In this document: piece by piece, positions 53,078 through 61,800 of the stretch | Layout: the number at the start of each line of letters is the position of its first letter | Numbering within the stretch: position 1 is the stretch's first letter | Assembly: GCF_041058985.1 (NCBI RefSeq) | Contig: NZ_JBEHZE010000001.1 | Location: forward strand, 1,674,001 to 1,738,000 | DNA from: Hyphococcus lacteus | Lineage (GTDB): Bacteria > Pseudomonadota > Alphaproteobacteria > Caulobacterales > Parvularculaceae | Direction of reading: 5' to 3' | Length of the DNA stretch: 64,000 nt | The notes under the pieces: generated by a model | The model's database searches: none | The model's input: only the letters and a program-made list of their open reading frames with translations | Told to the model about the DNA's origin: nothing | Translations under genes and position numbers: made by a program

Positions 53078-54040
53078 GTGAAAATGCGTATTGCGTTTCT
53101 TGGTAAGGCCATCTGTGTTCTGGTTGCGATTGCCGCAATCTCGGCCTGTAGCTCATCCTCCAAAAAGGCGAAATTCGCCTATGTCGAGCGTCCGGTGGAG
53201 TCGCTTTACTCAGCGGCTACCTACGAGCTTGAACGCCGCCGTTTTGATCGTGCTATTGCCTTTTTCGAAGAGGTTGAGCGCCAGCACCCATATTCCGCAT
53301 GGGCGCGTCGTTCGATGTTGATGAAGGCCTTTGCTTATTACCAAGGCAATGATTACGACGAAGCGTTACAAGCGATTGAGCAGTTCACGACACTGCATCC
53401 GGGTAACAAAGACGCTTCATATGCCTATTACCTAAAGGCTATGTGCTATTACGAGCGAATTCGTGATGTAGGGCGCGACCAGGACTTTACGAATAACGCG
53501 GTTGAAGCATTGAACGATGTCATTCGGCGTTATCCGAATACGGAATATGCGCGTGATGCACGTCTAAAACTCGACCTTACATACGACCATCTCGCAGGTA
53601 AGGAGATGTATGTTGGTCGGTTTTACCTCAAACAGAACAAGCATATTTCTGCGATTAACCGCTTCAAATTTGTGATCGAAAATTACCAGACCACGAGCCA
53701 GGTGCCAGAAGCTTTGCACCGTTTGGTCGAGGCTTATTTGGAGCTGGGTATCGTCGAGGAGGCCCGGGCTGCGGCCGCAGTTCTTGGTTATAATTACCCC
53801 GGTAGCCGCTGGTATCAGGACTCGTATCGCTTGTTCAAAAGTCGGAATATTGTGGCTGAAAATTCCAGCCCGGCGCGGAAGAATGCAAAACCGCTGCCGC
53901 AACAAGTGCGCGATATCTCTGATATTGATCCGAAAGAGCTTCAAACAATCGCACCGCCATCAGCAAGCGAGCTTGAGGATTTGGCGGCGGGTGCAGATAA
54001 TACCCCGAACGCTATTGAGCGGGCGCGCGACGAGCTTTAA
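53078..54040 (+). CDS. bamD: Outer-membrane assembly lipoprotein BamD
   Basis: BamD is the essential TPR-type lipoprotein of the BAM complex that inserts beta-barrels. The 320-residue protein has a signal with lipobox ISAC (Cys24). The YfiO/ComL repeats follow: YSAATYELERRRFDRAIAFF, RQHPYSAWARRSMLMKAFAYY and RRYPNTEYARDARLKLDLT. The acidic/Ala-rich C-terminal tail is common in alphaproteobacteria. The GTG at 53078 has a GGAAAGG site upstream; ATG 53084 is also possible. Confidence 0.95.
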   Translation: MKMRIAFLGKAICVLVAIAAISACSSSSKKAKFAYVERPVESLYSAATYELERRRFDRAIAFFEEVERQHPYSAWARRSMLMKAFAYYQGNDYDEALQAIEQFTTLHPGNKDASYAYYLKAMCYYERIRDVGRDQDFTNNAVEALNDVIRRYPNTEYARDARLKLDLTYDHLAGKEMYVGRFYLKQNKHISAINRFKFVIENYQTTSQVPEALHRLVEAYLELGIVEEARAAAAVLGYNYPGSRWYQDSYRLFKSRNIVAENSSPARKNAKPLPQQVRDISDIDPKELQTIAPPSASELEDLAAGADNTPNAIERARDEL

Positions 54041-54135
54041 TCCGACCATGAATTACGGTATCCATGGAGCAGGAGCCGCGTCCGGTACATTCGGCGGCGG
54101 CATCGGTTTTATTTGGACAGGTTTAAACCCCGCGC

Positions 54136-55845
54136 ATGTTGACCGCGCTTCACATCCAGGACTTCGTACTGATCGACCAAGCGCGCCTCGCGCTTGGGAA
54201 GGGTATGACCGCGCTTACAGGTGAAACTGGCGCGGGTAAATCGATCTTGCTTGATGCTTTGGGGTTGGCCGTGGGTGGACGCGCCGAGCGCGGCGCGGTT
54301 CGGCAGGGCGCTAAGCAAGGCATCGTGTCGGTTATTTTTGAGCCCGATGCCAATCACCCGGTTTGGGCAATTCTTGATGAAAATGGTCTTGATACCGGTG
54401 AAGACCAAATCATTCTGCGCCGTGTTCAAAATAGCGACGGGCGCGGGCGAGGCTTTGTCAACGATCAGCCGGTATCGATTGCCATGCTGCGGTCGGTCGG
54501 AGAAACGCTTATCGAGATCCACGGCCAGCATGACGGTCGAGGATTTTTGACGGCCTCTGCTCATCGCGGAATGCTTGATGAATTTGGTGGGCTTCAGAAA
54601 AAAGTCGAAAAGCTGGAGGGCATCTGGCGACAATGGCGTGATGCCCAAAATGAATTGGATGAAAAACGCCGCGAACGTGATGCGGCGGCGCGCGAGGCCG
54701 ATTATCTACGGCATGTGGTAGAGCATCTCGGTAAACTGGACCCCGAAGAAGACGAAGAAGCAGAATTGTCACTCCGTCGGACCGAGCTTATGGCGTCGGA
54801 TAAAATTGCGGATGATTTGAACGCAGCCGCAAAAGCGCTTTCTGAGGGTGGCTTTGATAGCAAGCTGGCTTCCGCGCTTCGGCGTATCGAAAAAGCAAGC
54901 GCGCAGTTTGAGGAAAAAGAAAACCCGTTGGCGCAGGCTGCCGCGCGGATTGATGGCGCGCTCAATGAAGCGGCCGAAGCGCGCGACGCACTAGAAGTTG
55001 CGATTGAACGATTTGGTGCCGATCCCGATGAGCTTGATCGGGTCGAAGAGCGGCTGTTTGCACTGCGTGCAGAGGCGAGAAAACACGGTGTACAGCCAGA
55101 CGGTTTGCGTGCCTTTCTGACCAAAGCCCGAGTGACTCTGGAGACGCTTGAGCAAGGGGAAACGGCCTTTAGCGCGCTTGAGAAAACCGTAAATGAGAGT
55201 GCTGCGGCCTTCACCGAAGCGGCAAGGAAATTGACGAGAGACCGTGTGGCGGCCGCAAAAAAACTCGACAAGGCTGTCGCTAGTGAGCTTGCGCCGCTGA
55301 AATTAGGTAAAGCGATTTTTTCAACGCACATCACGACTGATGAAAACAATCCGACATCGGATGGGTTCGACCGGATCGAGTTTATGGTCGCGACCAATCC
55401 GGGTGCACCAGCCGGGCCACTCAAAACCATAGCTTCCGGCGGAGAGTTATCGCGGTTTGTACTGGCGATGAAAGCGGCGTTAGCGGCAAAAGAAAATCGC
55501 ACTGTTATTATTTTTGACGAAGTTGATGCGGGCGTTGGCGGTGCGGTTGCTGATGCTGTGGGTGAGCGTCTGTTGCGCCTAGCTAGTGACGCGCAAGTTT
55601 TGGTGGTGACCCATAGCCCGCAAGTCGCCGCAAGAGCCGACGCGCATTGGCGAATAGAGAAGAAACAGACAAAAACGGCGACGTTAACATCAGTGACGAT
55701 GCTCGCACCGGATGACCGCAACGAAGAGATCGCCCGAATGTTGTCAGGCGCGGAAGTCACTGACGAAGCGCGTGCCGCCGCTCGTCGGCTATTGTCTGTG
55801 CCCGACAAAAAGCCTGCGCGTAAAAAGCTGGCAAAATCGGCGTGA
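54136..55845 (+). CDS. recN: DNA repair ATPase RecN
   Basis: RecN is an SMC-like ATPase used in double-strand break repair. The 569-residue protein has Walker A TGETGAGKSILLDALGLA near the N-terminus, a long coiled-coil part in the middle (for instance KLEGIWRQWRDAQNELDEKR), the signature LKTIASGGELSRFVLAMKAA and Walker B VIIFDEVDAGVGG. It lies 95 nt after bamD and 19 nt before ligA. I saw no clear LexA box just upstream. Confidence 0.97.
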   Translation: MLTALHIQDFVLIDQARLALGKGMTALTGETGAGKSILLDALGLAVGGRAERGAVRQGAKQGIVSVIFEPDANHPVWAILDENGLDTGEDQIILRRVQNSDGRGRGFVNDQPVSIAMLRSVGETLIEIHGQHDGRGFLTASAHRGMLDEFGGLQKKVEKLEGIWRQWRDAQNELDEKRRERDAAAREADYLRHVVEHLGKLDPEEDEEAELSLRRTELMASDKIADDLNAAAKALSEGGFDSKLASALRRIEKASAQFEEKENPLAQAAARIDGALNEAAEARDALEVAIERFGADPDELDRVEERLFALRAEARKHGVQPDGLRAFLTKARVTLETLEQGETAFSALEKTVNESAAAFTEAARKLTRDRVAAAKKLDKAVASELAPLKLGKAIFSTHITTDENNPTSDGFDRIEFMVATNPGAPAGPLKTIASGGELSRFVLAMKAALAAKENRTVIIFDEVDAGVGGAVADAVGERLLRLASDAQVLVVTHSPQVAARADAHWRIEKKQTKTATLTSVTMLAPDDRNEEIARMLSGAEVTDEARAAARRLLSVPDKKPARKKLAKSA

Positions 55846-55864
55846 TACGCATAAAAAGCGCGCT

Positions 55865-58024
55865 ATGAAAAAGCCTCACGATAGCGCGTCCGTCCCCGTT
55901 AATAAGCTAACCCCAGAACAGGCTGAGGCGGAATTAGCCGATCTAGCCGAGGCCATATTAAAGGCGGATCAAGCCTATCATGAGCGCGACAAGCCAGAGA
56001 TAAGTGACGCGGCCTATGATGCTTTGCGGCGTCGGAATTTGTTGATTGAAAAAAGATTTCCAAAACTGAAACGACAGGACTCGCCTTCGGATCGGGTCGG
56101 CGCGGCTCCATCAACAAAATTTGAAAAGGTAAAGCACGCGGTTTCGATGTTGTCGCTCGATAATGCGTTTAACGATGAAGACGTCGCGGATTTTGTAAAG
56201 CGCGTGAAAAAATTTTTGGGTATGGCGGAAGAGGCCATTGCATTCACGGCTGAACCAAAAATTGATGGGCTTTCTTTGAATCTCAGGTACGAGCATGGGG
56301 AGTTGAAAATCGCAGCCACACGCGGTGATGGCCAGGTGGGTGAGAATGTAACCATCAATGCACTGACCATTAACGACATTCCGAAAAAAATCAAAACTGA
56401 TATTGATATTCTCGAAATTCGCGGCGAAGTCTATATGAGCCATGCTGACTTTGAAGCGTTGAATGCACGGCTTGAGAAAGAAGACGAAGAGCCATTTGCA
56501 AATCCGCGAAATGCTGCTGCCGGATCTTTGCGTCAGTTGGATGCCGCTATTACGGCTGCGCGCCCATTGCAATTTTTCGCCTATGCGTGGGGTGAGTTGA
56601 GCCAGCCACTCGGAGAGACTCAAGCAGCGGCCCTGTCGCAGCTCGCTAAATTTGGCTTTGCGGTAAATGCGTTGACCAAGCGCTGTGAAAGCGTGGACGA
56701 GATGATCGCCCATTATCGTCATATCGAAGAGCAGCGGGCGCACCTCGGATACGACATTGATGGGGTTGTTTATAAGGTTGATCGTCTTGATCTTCAGGAA
56801 CGATTGGGTTTTGTCTCGCGCGCACCCCGATGGGCGATTGCCCATAAATTTCCTGCCGAAAAAGCAATCACCATTCTGGAAGATATTGATATTCAGGTTG
56901 GTCGAACCGGTAAATTGACGCCGGTGGCGCGATTAAATCCGGTCACTGTTGGCGGTGTTGTCGTGTCGAACGCGACACTACACAATGCCGAAGAGATTGA
57001 GCGGAAAGACGTACGCGTTGGTGACAGCGTTGTCATTCAGCGGGCCGGTGATGTCATTCCGCAGGTGGTTGAGGTCATCAAAGACAAGCGCCCCAAGAAC
57101 GCTGTGAAATACAAGTTCCCAGAAAATTGCCCCGTATGCGGATCACATGCGGTTAATGAAGTTAATCCGAATACAGGCAAGGCCGATGTTGATAAACGCT
57201 GCACAGGCGGTCTGATTTGTTCTGCCCAAGCGGTCGAGCGATTGAAACACTTTGTTTCGCGTCAAGCGTTCGATATTGACGGGCTTGGCGAGAAACAGAT
57301 TGCTGCGTTCTTTGAACAAGGCATAATCAAAGAGCCTGCCGATATATTTACACTGCGTAGACGCCAAGAAGCGAATGATGTTGACCTTTATGTCTATAAA
57401 AAGAAAACTAACGGGGATTTATCTTTAGATAAAGATGGGAACAAAGTTCCTACGAATGCAAAGTCGATCAACAATCTTTTTGATGCGATTGATGTAAGCA
57501 GAAAAGTTGATGCGGGGCGATTGATCTTTTCGCTTGGCATTCGTCATGTGGGCGAAACAAATGCTCGTATTTTTGCGCGGCACTATGGTGGTTTTGCTGC
57601 ATTCTATGACGCGGCTCTTAAGGCGCGTGATGACGAAAGCGATGCCTATCAGGATATGTTGACCATTGATGGTGTTGGTGCGTTGGTCGCGCGAGGTGTT
57701 ATCGATTTCTTTGATGAAAGTCACAACCGAACAGCCATTGATCACCTTTTGCAGGAAATCACGCCACAAAAGGTTGAAGCAATTGATTCGGCGAGTGCGG
57801 TCGCCGGGAAAATCGTTGTCTTCACGGGCACATTGGAAACAATGACCCGCGATGAAGCCAAAGCAAAAGCCCAAAGCTTGGGGGCTAAGGTTGCCGGGTC
57901 GATATCAGGGAAAACTGATTATTTGGTCGCCGGGCCGGGCGCGGGTTCGAAATTGAAGAAGGCTGAAAATCTTGGTGTTAACGTCCTAACCGAGCAGGAA
58001 TGGGCGAAATTGATTGCAGATTAA
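55865..58024 (+). CDS. ligA: NAD-dependent DNA ligase LigA
   Basis: LigA seals nicks with NAD in replication and repair. From ATG 55865 it is 719 residues. The adenylation Lys lies in AEPKIDGLSLNLRYE, with the NAD-binding N-terminal Ia domain (DQAYHERDKPEISDAAYDAL). The zinc finger is CPVCGSH ... RCTGGLICSAQ, then helix-hairpin-helix repeats and a C-terminal BRCT domain (GKIVVFTGTLETMTRDEAKA). A longer open frame upstream overlaps recN and is not used. The insert near residue 505 (VYKKKTNGDLSLDKDGN) makes it longer than the E. coli protein. Confidence 0.97.
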   Translation: MKKPHDSASVPVNKLTPEQAEAELADLAEAILKADQAYHERDKPEISDAAYDALRRRNLLIEKRFPKLKRQDSPSDRVGAAPSTKFEKVKHAVSMLSLDNAFNDEDVADFVKRVKKFLGMAEEAIAFTAEPKIDGLSLNLRYEHGELKIAATRGDGQVGENVTINALTINDIPKKIKTDIDILEIRGEVYMSHADFEALNARLEKEDEEPFANPRNAAAGSLRQLDAAITAARPLQFFAYAWGELSQPLGETQAAALSQLAKFGFAVNALTKRCESVDEMIAHYRHIEEQRAHLGYDIDGVVYKVDRLDLQERLGFVSRAPRWAIAHKFPAEKAITILEDIDIQVGRTGKLTPVARLNPVTVGGVVVSNATLHNAEEIERKDVRVGDSVVIQRAGDVIPQVVEVIKDKRPKNAVKYKFPENCPVCGSHAVNEVNPNTGKADVDKRCTGGLICSAQAVERLKHFVSRQAFDIDGLGEKQIAAFFEQGIIKEPADIFTLRRRQEANDVDLYVYKKKTNGDLSLDKDGNKVPTNAKSINNLFDAIDVSRKVDAGRLIFSLGIRHVGETNARIFARHYGGFAAFYDAALKARDDESDAYQDMLTIDGVGALVARGVIDFFDESHNRTAIDHLLQEITPQKVEAIDSASAVAGKIVVFTGTLETMTRDEAKAKAQSLGAKVAGSISGKTDYLVAGPGAGSKLKKAENLGVNVLTEQEWAKLIAD

Positions 58025-58242
58025 GCGAATCTGTTAGGTCGTGAAATGCTATCCGTAGGCTAGGTATTGGCAGAAAAGACTTTATTTTCGCAATAAATGA
58101 CGCCCCCTTGCTCTTTTTGTGAAGTCTCAATTTCCGCCATTGCCGACGGCTATTGTCGCGCGGTACAGACGTTCAAAAGAGGCCAAATTTCAAGGCTTAA
58201 CGAAGACCGCAGAGTTAAGCGGGAGGAAAACCGGAGACCTGA
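58025..58242 (+). other. Promoter region of the 2-oxoacid dehydrogenase operon
   Basis: This 218-nt gap contains no gene. It ends with a 7-bp inverted repeat (58195-58220) and a GGGAGG ribosome site. AT-rich stretches near 58070-58110 may hold the promoter. Confidence 0.5.
58195..58220. promoter_or_regulatory. Inverted repeat before the dehydrogenase operon
   Basis: GCTTAAC (58195-58201) and GTTAAGC (58214-58220) are perfect mirror arms with a 12-nt spacer, directly before the ribosome site of the first gene. It may be an operator or an RNA hairpin that gates translation. Confidence 0.35.
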
Positions 58243-59475
58243 ATGAGCGACGTGAAACCGCTATCGCTGTATGTTCCCGAGCCTGAATTTCGTCCGGGTG
58301 ATCAACCTGATTTCTCCGATGTGCCAATACCAAGTGCGGGCGCGGCCCCGAGACCCGCGATTGACGTCGAGGCGGGTGATATTCGTGATCTCGCCTATAC
58401 TATTATACGGGTGATGAATCGCGACGGAGAAGCGGTCGGTCCGTGGGCTGATTTGCTGAGTGATGAAAAGGTCAAAGAGGGCCTTGAGGACATGCTTCGT
58501 GTACGCGCCTTTGATGCGCGTATGTTGATGGCGCAACGTCAAGGCAAGACCAGTTTTTACATGCAGGCACTTGGCGAGGAAGCAATTTCTTGTGCCAGTC
58601 AAAAAGCGCTTGAGCCGGGTGATATGAATTTCCCGAGCTATCGTCAGCAAGGTCTTTTGCTTTCGACCGATTATCCGATGGTTGATATGATCAATCAGAT
58701 ATATTCGAATGCGGCCGACCCGCTTAAGGGTCGCCAATTACCGATCATGTACACCTCTAAAGAACATGGGTTCTTTACGATCTCGGGCAATCTCGCAACG
58801 CAATTTGTTCAAGGGGTTGGCTGGGCAATGGCATCGGCGATCAAGGGTGACACTAAGATCGCAACATCATGGATTGGTGAAGGCTCTACGGCAGAAAACG
58901 ACTTTCACTCTGCTTTGGTTTTTGCATCAACCTATCGGGCACCAGTGGTGATGAATATCGTCAATAATCAATGGGCGATTTCAACTTATCAGGGCATCGC
59001 GCGCGGTAAGGCGGCAACATTTGCCTCTCGGGGGTTAGGTTTTGGTATTCCATCGCTTCGTGTCGATGGGAACGATTATTTGGCTGTCTATGCGGTGGCA
59101 AAATGGGCCGCCGATCGAGCGCGGAACGGCCATGGGCCAACATTGATTGAACATGTTACCTATCGCATGGGTGGTCATTCAACTTCCGATGACCCATCGG
59201 CCTACAGACCAAAAGAAGAGTCTGTGAAATGGCCATTGGGTGATCCGATTGAACGGTTGAAAAACTACCTAATCAAGCGCGGCGTATGGTCAGAGGCGCA
59301 ACATCTTCAAATGCGCGAAATGGTGGAATCTCAAGTCGCGGAAGCCCAGAAGCAAGCAGAGAAGAATGGCACGCTGCATGATGGGCCACATTCTTCGCCC
59401 GCAGAGATGTTTGAAGATGTCTTCAAAGAAATGCCGGCGCATTTGCGTCGCCAACGTCAAGAGGCAGGGGTTTAG
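58243..59475 (+). CDS. bkdA1: Branched-chain 2-oxoacid dehydrogenase E1 alpha subunit
   Basis: This thiamine diphosphate-binding subunit decarboxylates branched-chain 2-oxoacids from Val, Leu and Ile. The 410-residue protein is the BkdA1-like type with an extended N-terminus (YVPEPEFRPGDQPDFSDVPIP), the TPP motif from GEGSTAEND to IVNNQWAIS and the loop TYRMGGHSTSDDPSAYR. Reading of the group rests on length and on the VPEPEFRPGDQPDF start, which match branched-chain rather than pyruvate E1 alpha. It is first of four co-directional genes. Confidence 0.88.
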   Translation: MSDVKPLSLYVPEPEFRPGDQPDFSDVPIPSAGAAPRPAIDVEAGDIRDLAYTIIRVMNRDGEAVGPWADLLSDEKVKEGLEDMLRVRAFDARMLMAQRQGKTSFYMQALGEEAISCASQKALEPGDMNFPSYRQQGLLLSTDYPMVDMINQIYSNAADPLKGRQLPIMYTSKEHGFFTISGNLATQFVQGVGWAMASAIKGDTKIATSWIGEGSTAENDFHSALVFASTYRAPVVMNIVNNQWAISTYQGIARGKAATFASRGLGFGIPSLRVDGNDYLAVYAVAKWAADRARNGHGPTLIEHVTYRMGGHSTSDDPSAYRPKEESVKWPLGDPIERLKNYLIKRGVWSEAQHLQMREMVESQVAEAQKQAEKNGTLHDGPHSSPAEMFEDVFKEMPAHLRRQRQEAGV

Positions 59476-59478
59476 ACG

Positions 59479-60495
59479 ATGGCACGCATGACAATGATTC
59501 AATCCATCCGAAGTGCGATGGATAATGCCATGGAAAAAGACGACAATGTCGTTGTTTTTGGCGAAGATGTCGGGTTTTTCGGCGGCGTTTTCCGATGCAC
59601 GCAAGGGCTTCAAGAAAAGTACGGGAAAAACCGATGCTTCGATTCCCCCATTAGCGAGAGCGGAATTATCGGTACCGCGATTGGTATGGCTGCGTATGGT
59701 CTTCGCCCATGCGTAGAAATTCAGTTTGCTGATTATATGTACCCAGGGTATGATCAAATCACCCAAGAAGCAGCGCGTATTCGCTTCCGCTCAAATGGCG
59801 ATTTTACAGTGCCTATGGTCGTTCGCATGCCGACCGGCGGCGGAATTTTCGGTGGTCAAACCCACAGTCAAAGCCCTGAAGCGCTTTTTGCGCATGTTGC
59901 GGGTATCAAAACGGTTATTCCGTCAAACCCTTATGATGCCAAAGGGCTCTTGCTCGCGGCTATTGAAGACGATGATCCCGTAATGTTCCTAGAGCCCAAG
60001 CGGCTTTATAATGGGCCGTTTGATGGGCATCATGACCGGCCTGTGACACCCTGGTCCAAGCATGAACTTGGTGAGGTCCCGGAAGATTATTATACCGTGC
60101 CCCTTAGCAAAGCGGCGATCCGCCGTGAAGGCAGCGACGTAACTGTCCTTGTTTATGGAACAATGGTTTATGTGGCCGAGGCCGCAGCTGAAGAGGCGGG
60201 GGTTGATGCTGAAATCATTGATCTACGGACAATTTTACCGCTTGATCTAGACGCCATTGTTACGTCAGTCAAAAAAACGGGTCGTTGTGTGATTGTGCAC
60301 GAAGCGACCATGACTTGCGGTTTTGGTGCGGAGTTGATGGCGCTTGTCGCGGAGAATTGTTTTTACGACCTTGAAGCGCCGATTATTCGTGTGACGGGGT
60401 ATGACACACCTTATCCCCACGCGCATGAGTGGGAATATTTTCCGGGGCCGAAACGCGTTGGCGAAGCGCTGAAAAAAGTGATGGAGTCAGCATAA
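59479..60495 (+). CDS. bkdA2: Branched-chain 2-oxoacid dehydrogenase E1 beta subunit
   Basis: This subunit pairs with E1 alpha to form the alpha2beta2 decarboxylase. The 338-residue protein has NVVVFGEDVGFFGGVFRCTQ, PISESGIIGTAIGMAAYGLR and MRMPTGGGIFGGQTHSQSPEA-type residues, then VLVYGTMVYVAEAAAEE and the CVIVHEATMTCGFGAEL C-terminal domain. It begins 3 nt after E1 alpha and overlaps E2 by 1 nt (TAATG). Confidence 0.92.
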   Translation: MARMTMIQSIRSAMDNAMEKDDNVVVFGEDVGFFGGVFRCTQGLQEKYGKNRCFDSPISESGIIGTAIGMAAYGLRPCVEIQFADYMYPGYDQITQEAARIRFRSNGDFTVPMVVRMPTGGGIFGGQTHSQSPEALFAHVAGIKTVIPSNPYDAKGLLLAAIEDDDPVMFLEPKRLYNGPFDGHHDRPVTPWSKHELGEVPEDYYTVPLSKAAIRREGSDVTVLVYGTMVYVAEAAAEEAGVDAEIIDLRTILPLDLDAIVTSVKKTGRCVIVHEATMTCGFGAELMALVAENCFYDLEAPIIRVTGYDTPYPHAHEWEYFPGPKRVGEALKKVMESA

Positions 60496-61796
60496 TGGGC
60501 GAACATGTAATCAAGCTTCCTGATGTTGGTGAGGGCGTCGCTGAGGCTGAATTGGTTGAATGGATGGTTGAGATCGGTGCCAATGTTCGTGAGGACGAAG
60601 TTTTGGCGGCGGTGATGACCGACAAAGCCACCGTTGAAATTCCATCGCCAGTCGAAGGGAAAATTATTTGGCGCGGCGGCACGATCGGAGACGTGCTTAG
60701 TGTCGGCTCGCCGTTGATCAAGCTCGAAGTCGATGGCGACGGAAATGTTAAGCCGGGAACGGAACCTGTGGCGGAAGCGCCTAAAAAGACAGCACCGGAA
60801 AAAGAGACGAAACCCGAACAGAAACCTGATGCGAAGCCTTCAGTGCCTAAGGACGAGCAGAAGCCTGAGCCGAAAACCAATCGCGCGGCTCCGGTATCGA
60901 ACGTGCCGCGGAATGAGGGTGAAAAGCCTGTTGCTTCGCCTGCCGTTCGCAAGCGCGCCGCTGAGGCCGGACTTGATCTTCGTCGTGTTCCGGGCACTGG
61001 CCCTGCGGGACGGATTAGTCATCAAGATCTAGACGCATTTGTGGCGGCTGACGGGGCGGGGGGCATGGCAACCGGGAGTGCTTATCGTCGCGATACTTCG
61101 GTCAAGGAAGTGCCGGTCATCGGGTTGCGTAGGAAAATCGCGGAGAAGATGTCGATTGCGAAGTCACGTATTCCGCATATTACCTATGTGGAAGAGGTTG
61201 ATGTCACCGCGCTAGAAACGCTGCGTGCGGAACTTAATGCATCACGTAAGGATGATCGTCCAAAGCTGACGATACTTCCATTTCTGATGCGTGCGATGGT
61301 CAAGGCGATCAGCGAGCAGCCCCACCTAAATTCGATCTTTGACGACGAAGCAGGCGTTATTCATCAATATGGCGGCTGTCATATTGGGGTGGCGGCGCAG
61401 ACGCCAAACGGGCTTATGGTGCCGGTTGTGCGCCATGCTGAGGCGCGAGATATTTGGGGCTGTGCGGAGGAAGTTGCGCGGCTTAGCGATGCGGCCCGTG
61501 AAGGAAAATGCGCGCGGGATGAGCTATCGGGTTCAACCATTACGATCACTTCGCTTGGCGCGATGGGCGGTATTGTTACGACACCGGTTATCAATCACCC
61601 CGAGGTGGCGATCATTGGTGTCAACAAAATGCAAACTCTGCCGCGCTGGAATGGCTCGGAGTTTTTGCCGCGTAAAATGATGAATCTGTCTTCGAGTTTC
61701 GACCATCGTGTAGTTGATGGGTGGGATGCGGCTGTATTCGTACAACGCATTCGTGCGCTGCTCGAAAATCCGGCAATGATATTTATAGAGAATTAA
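60495..61796 (+). CDS. bkdB: Branched-chain 2-oxoacid dehydrogenase E2 (lipoamide acyltransferase)
   Basis: E2 is the core of the complex. The 433-residue protein has one lipoyl domain (lipoyl Lys44 in MTDKATVEI), a Lys/Pro/Glu-rich linker, a peripheral-subunit-binding domain (VASPAVRKRAAEAGLDLRRV) and the catalytic domain with His405 in SFDHRVVDGWDAA. I chose ATG 60495, which overlaps E1 beta by 1 nt. Confidence 0.93.
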   Translation: MGEHVIKLPDVGEGVAEAELVEWMVEIGANVREDEVLAAVMTDKATVEIPSPVEGKIIWRGGTIGDVLSVGSPLIKLEVDGDGNVKPGTEPVAEAPKKTAPEKETKPEQKPDAKPSVPKDEQKPEPKTNRAAPVSNVPRNEGEKPVASPAVRKRAAEAGLDLRRVPGTGPAGRISHQDLDAFVAADGAGGMATGSAYRRDTSVKEVPVIGLRRKIAEKMSIAKSRIPHITYVEEVDVTALETLRAELNASRKDDRPKLTILPFLMRAMVKAISEQPHLNSIFDDEAGVIHQYGGCHIGVAAQTPNGLMVPVVRHAEARDIWGCAEEVARLSDAAREGKCARDELSGSTITITSLGAMGGIVTTPVINHPEVAIIGVNKMQTLPRWNGSEFLPRKMMNLSSSFDHRVVDGWDAAVFVQRIRALLENPAMIFIEN

Positions 61797-61800
61797 GTCT

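Noticed and set aside
54702..55808. Long Ser/Ala-rich minus-strand open frame opposite recN (368 codons)
   Set aside because: It is fully antisense to recN, has a low-complexity composition typical of frame shadows, and no ribosome site.
55712..55864. Upstream extension of ligA
   Set aside because: It lies inside recN in another frame and does not resemble LigA; ATG 55865 fits the family start.
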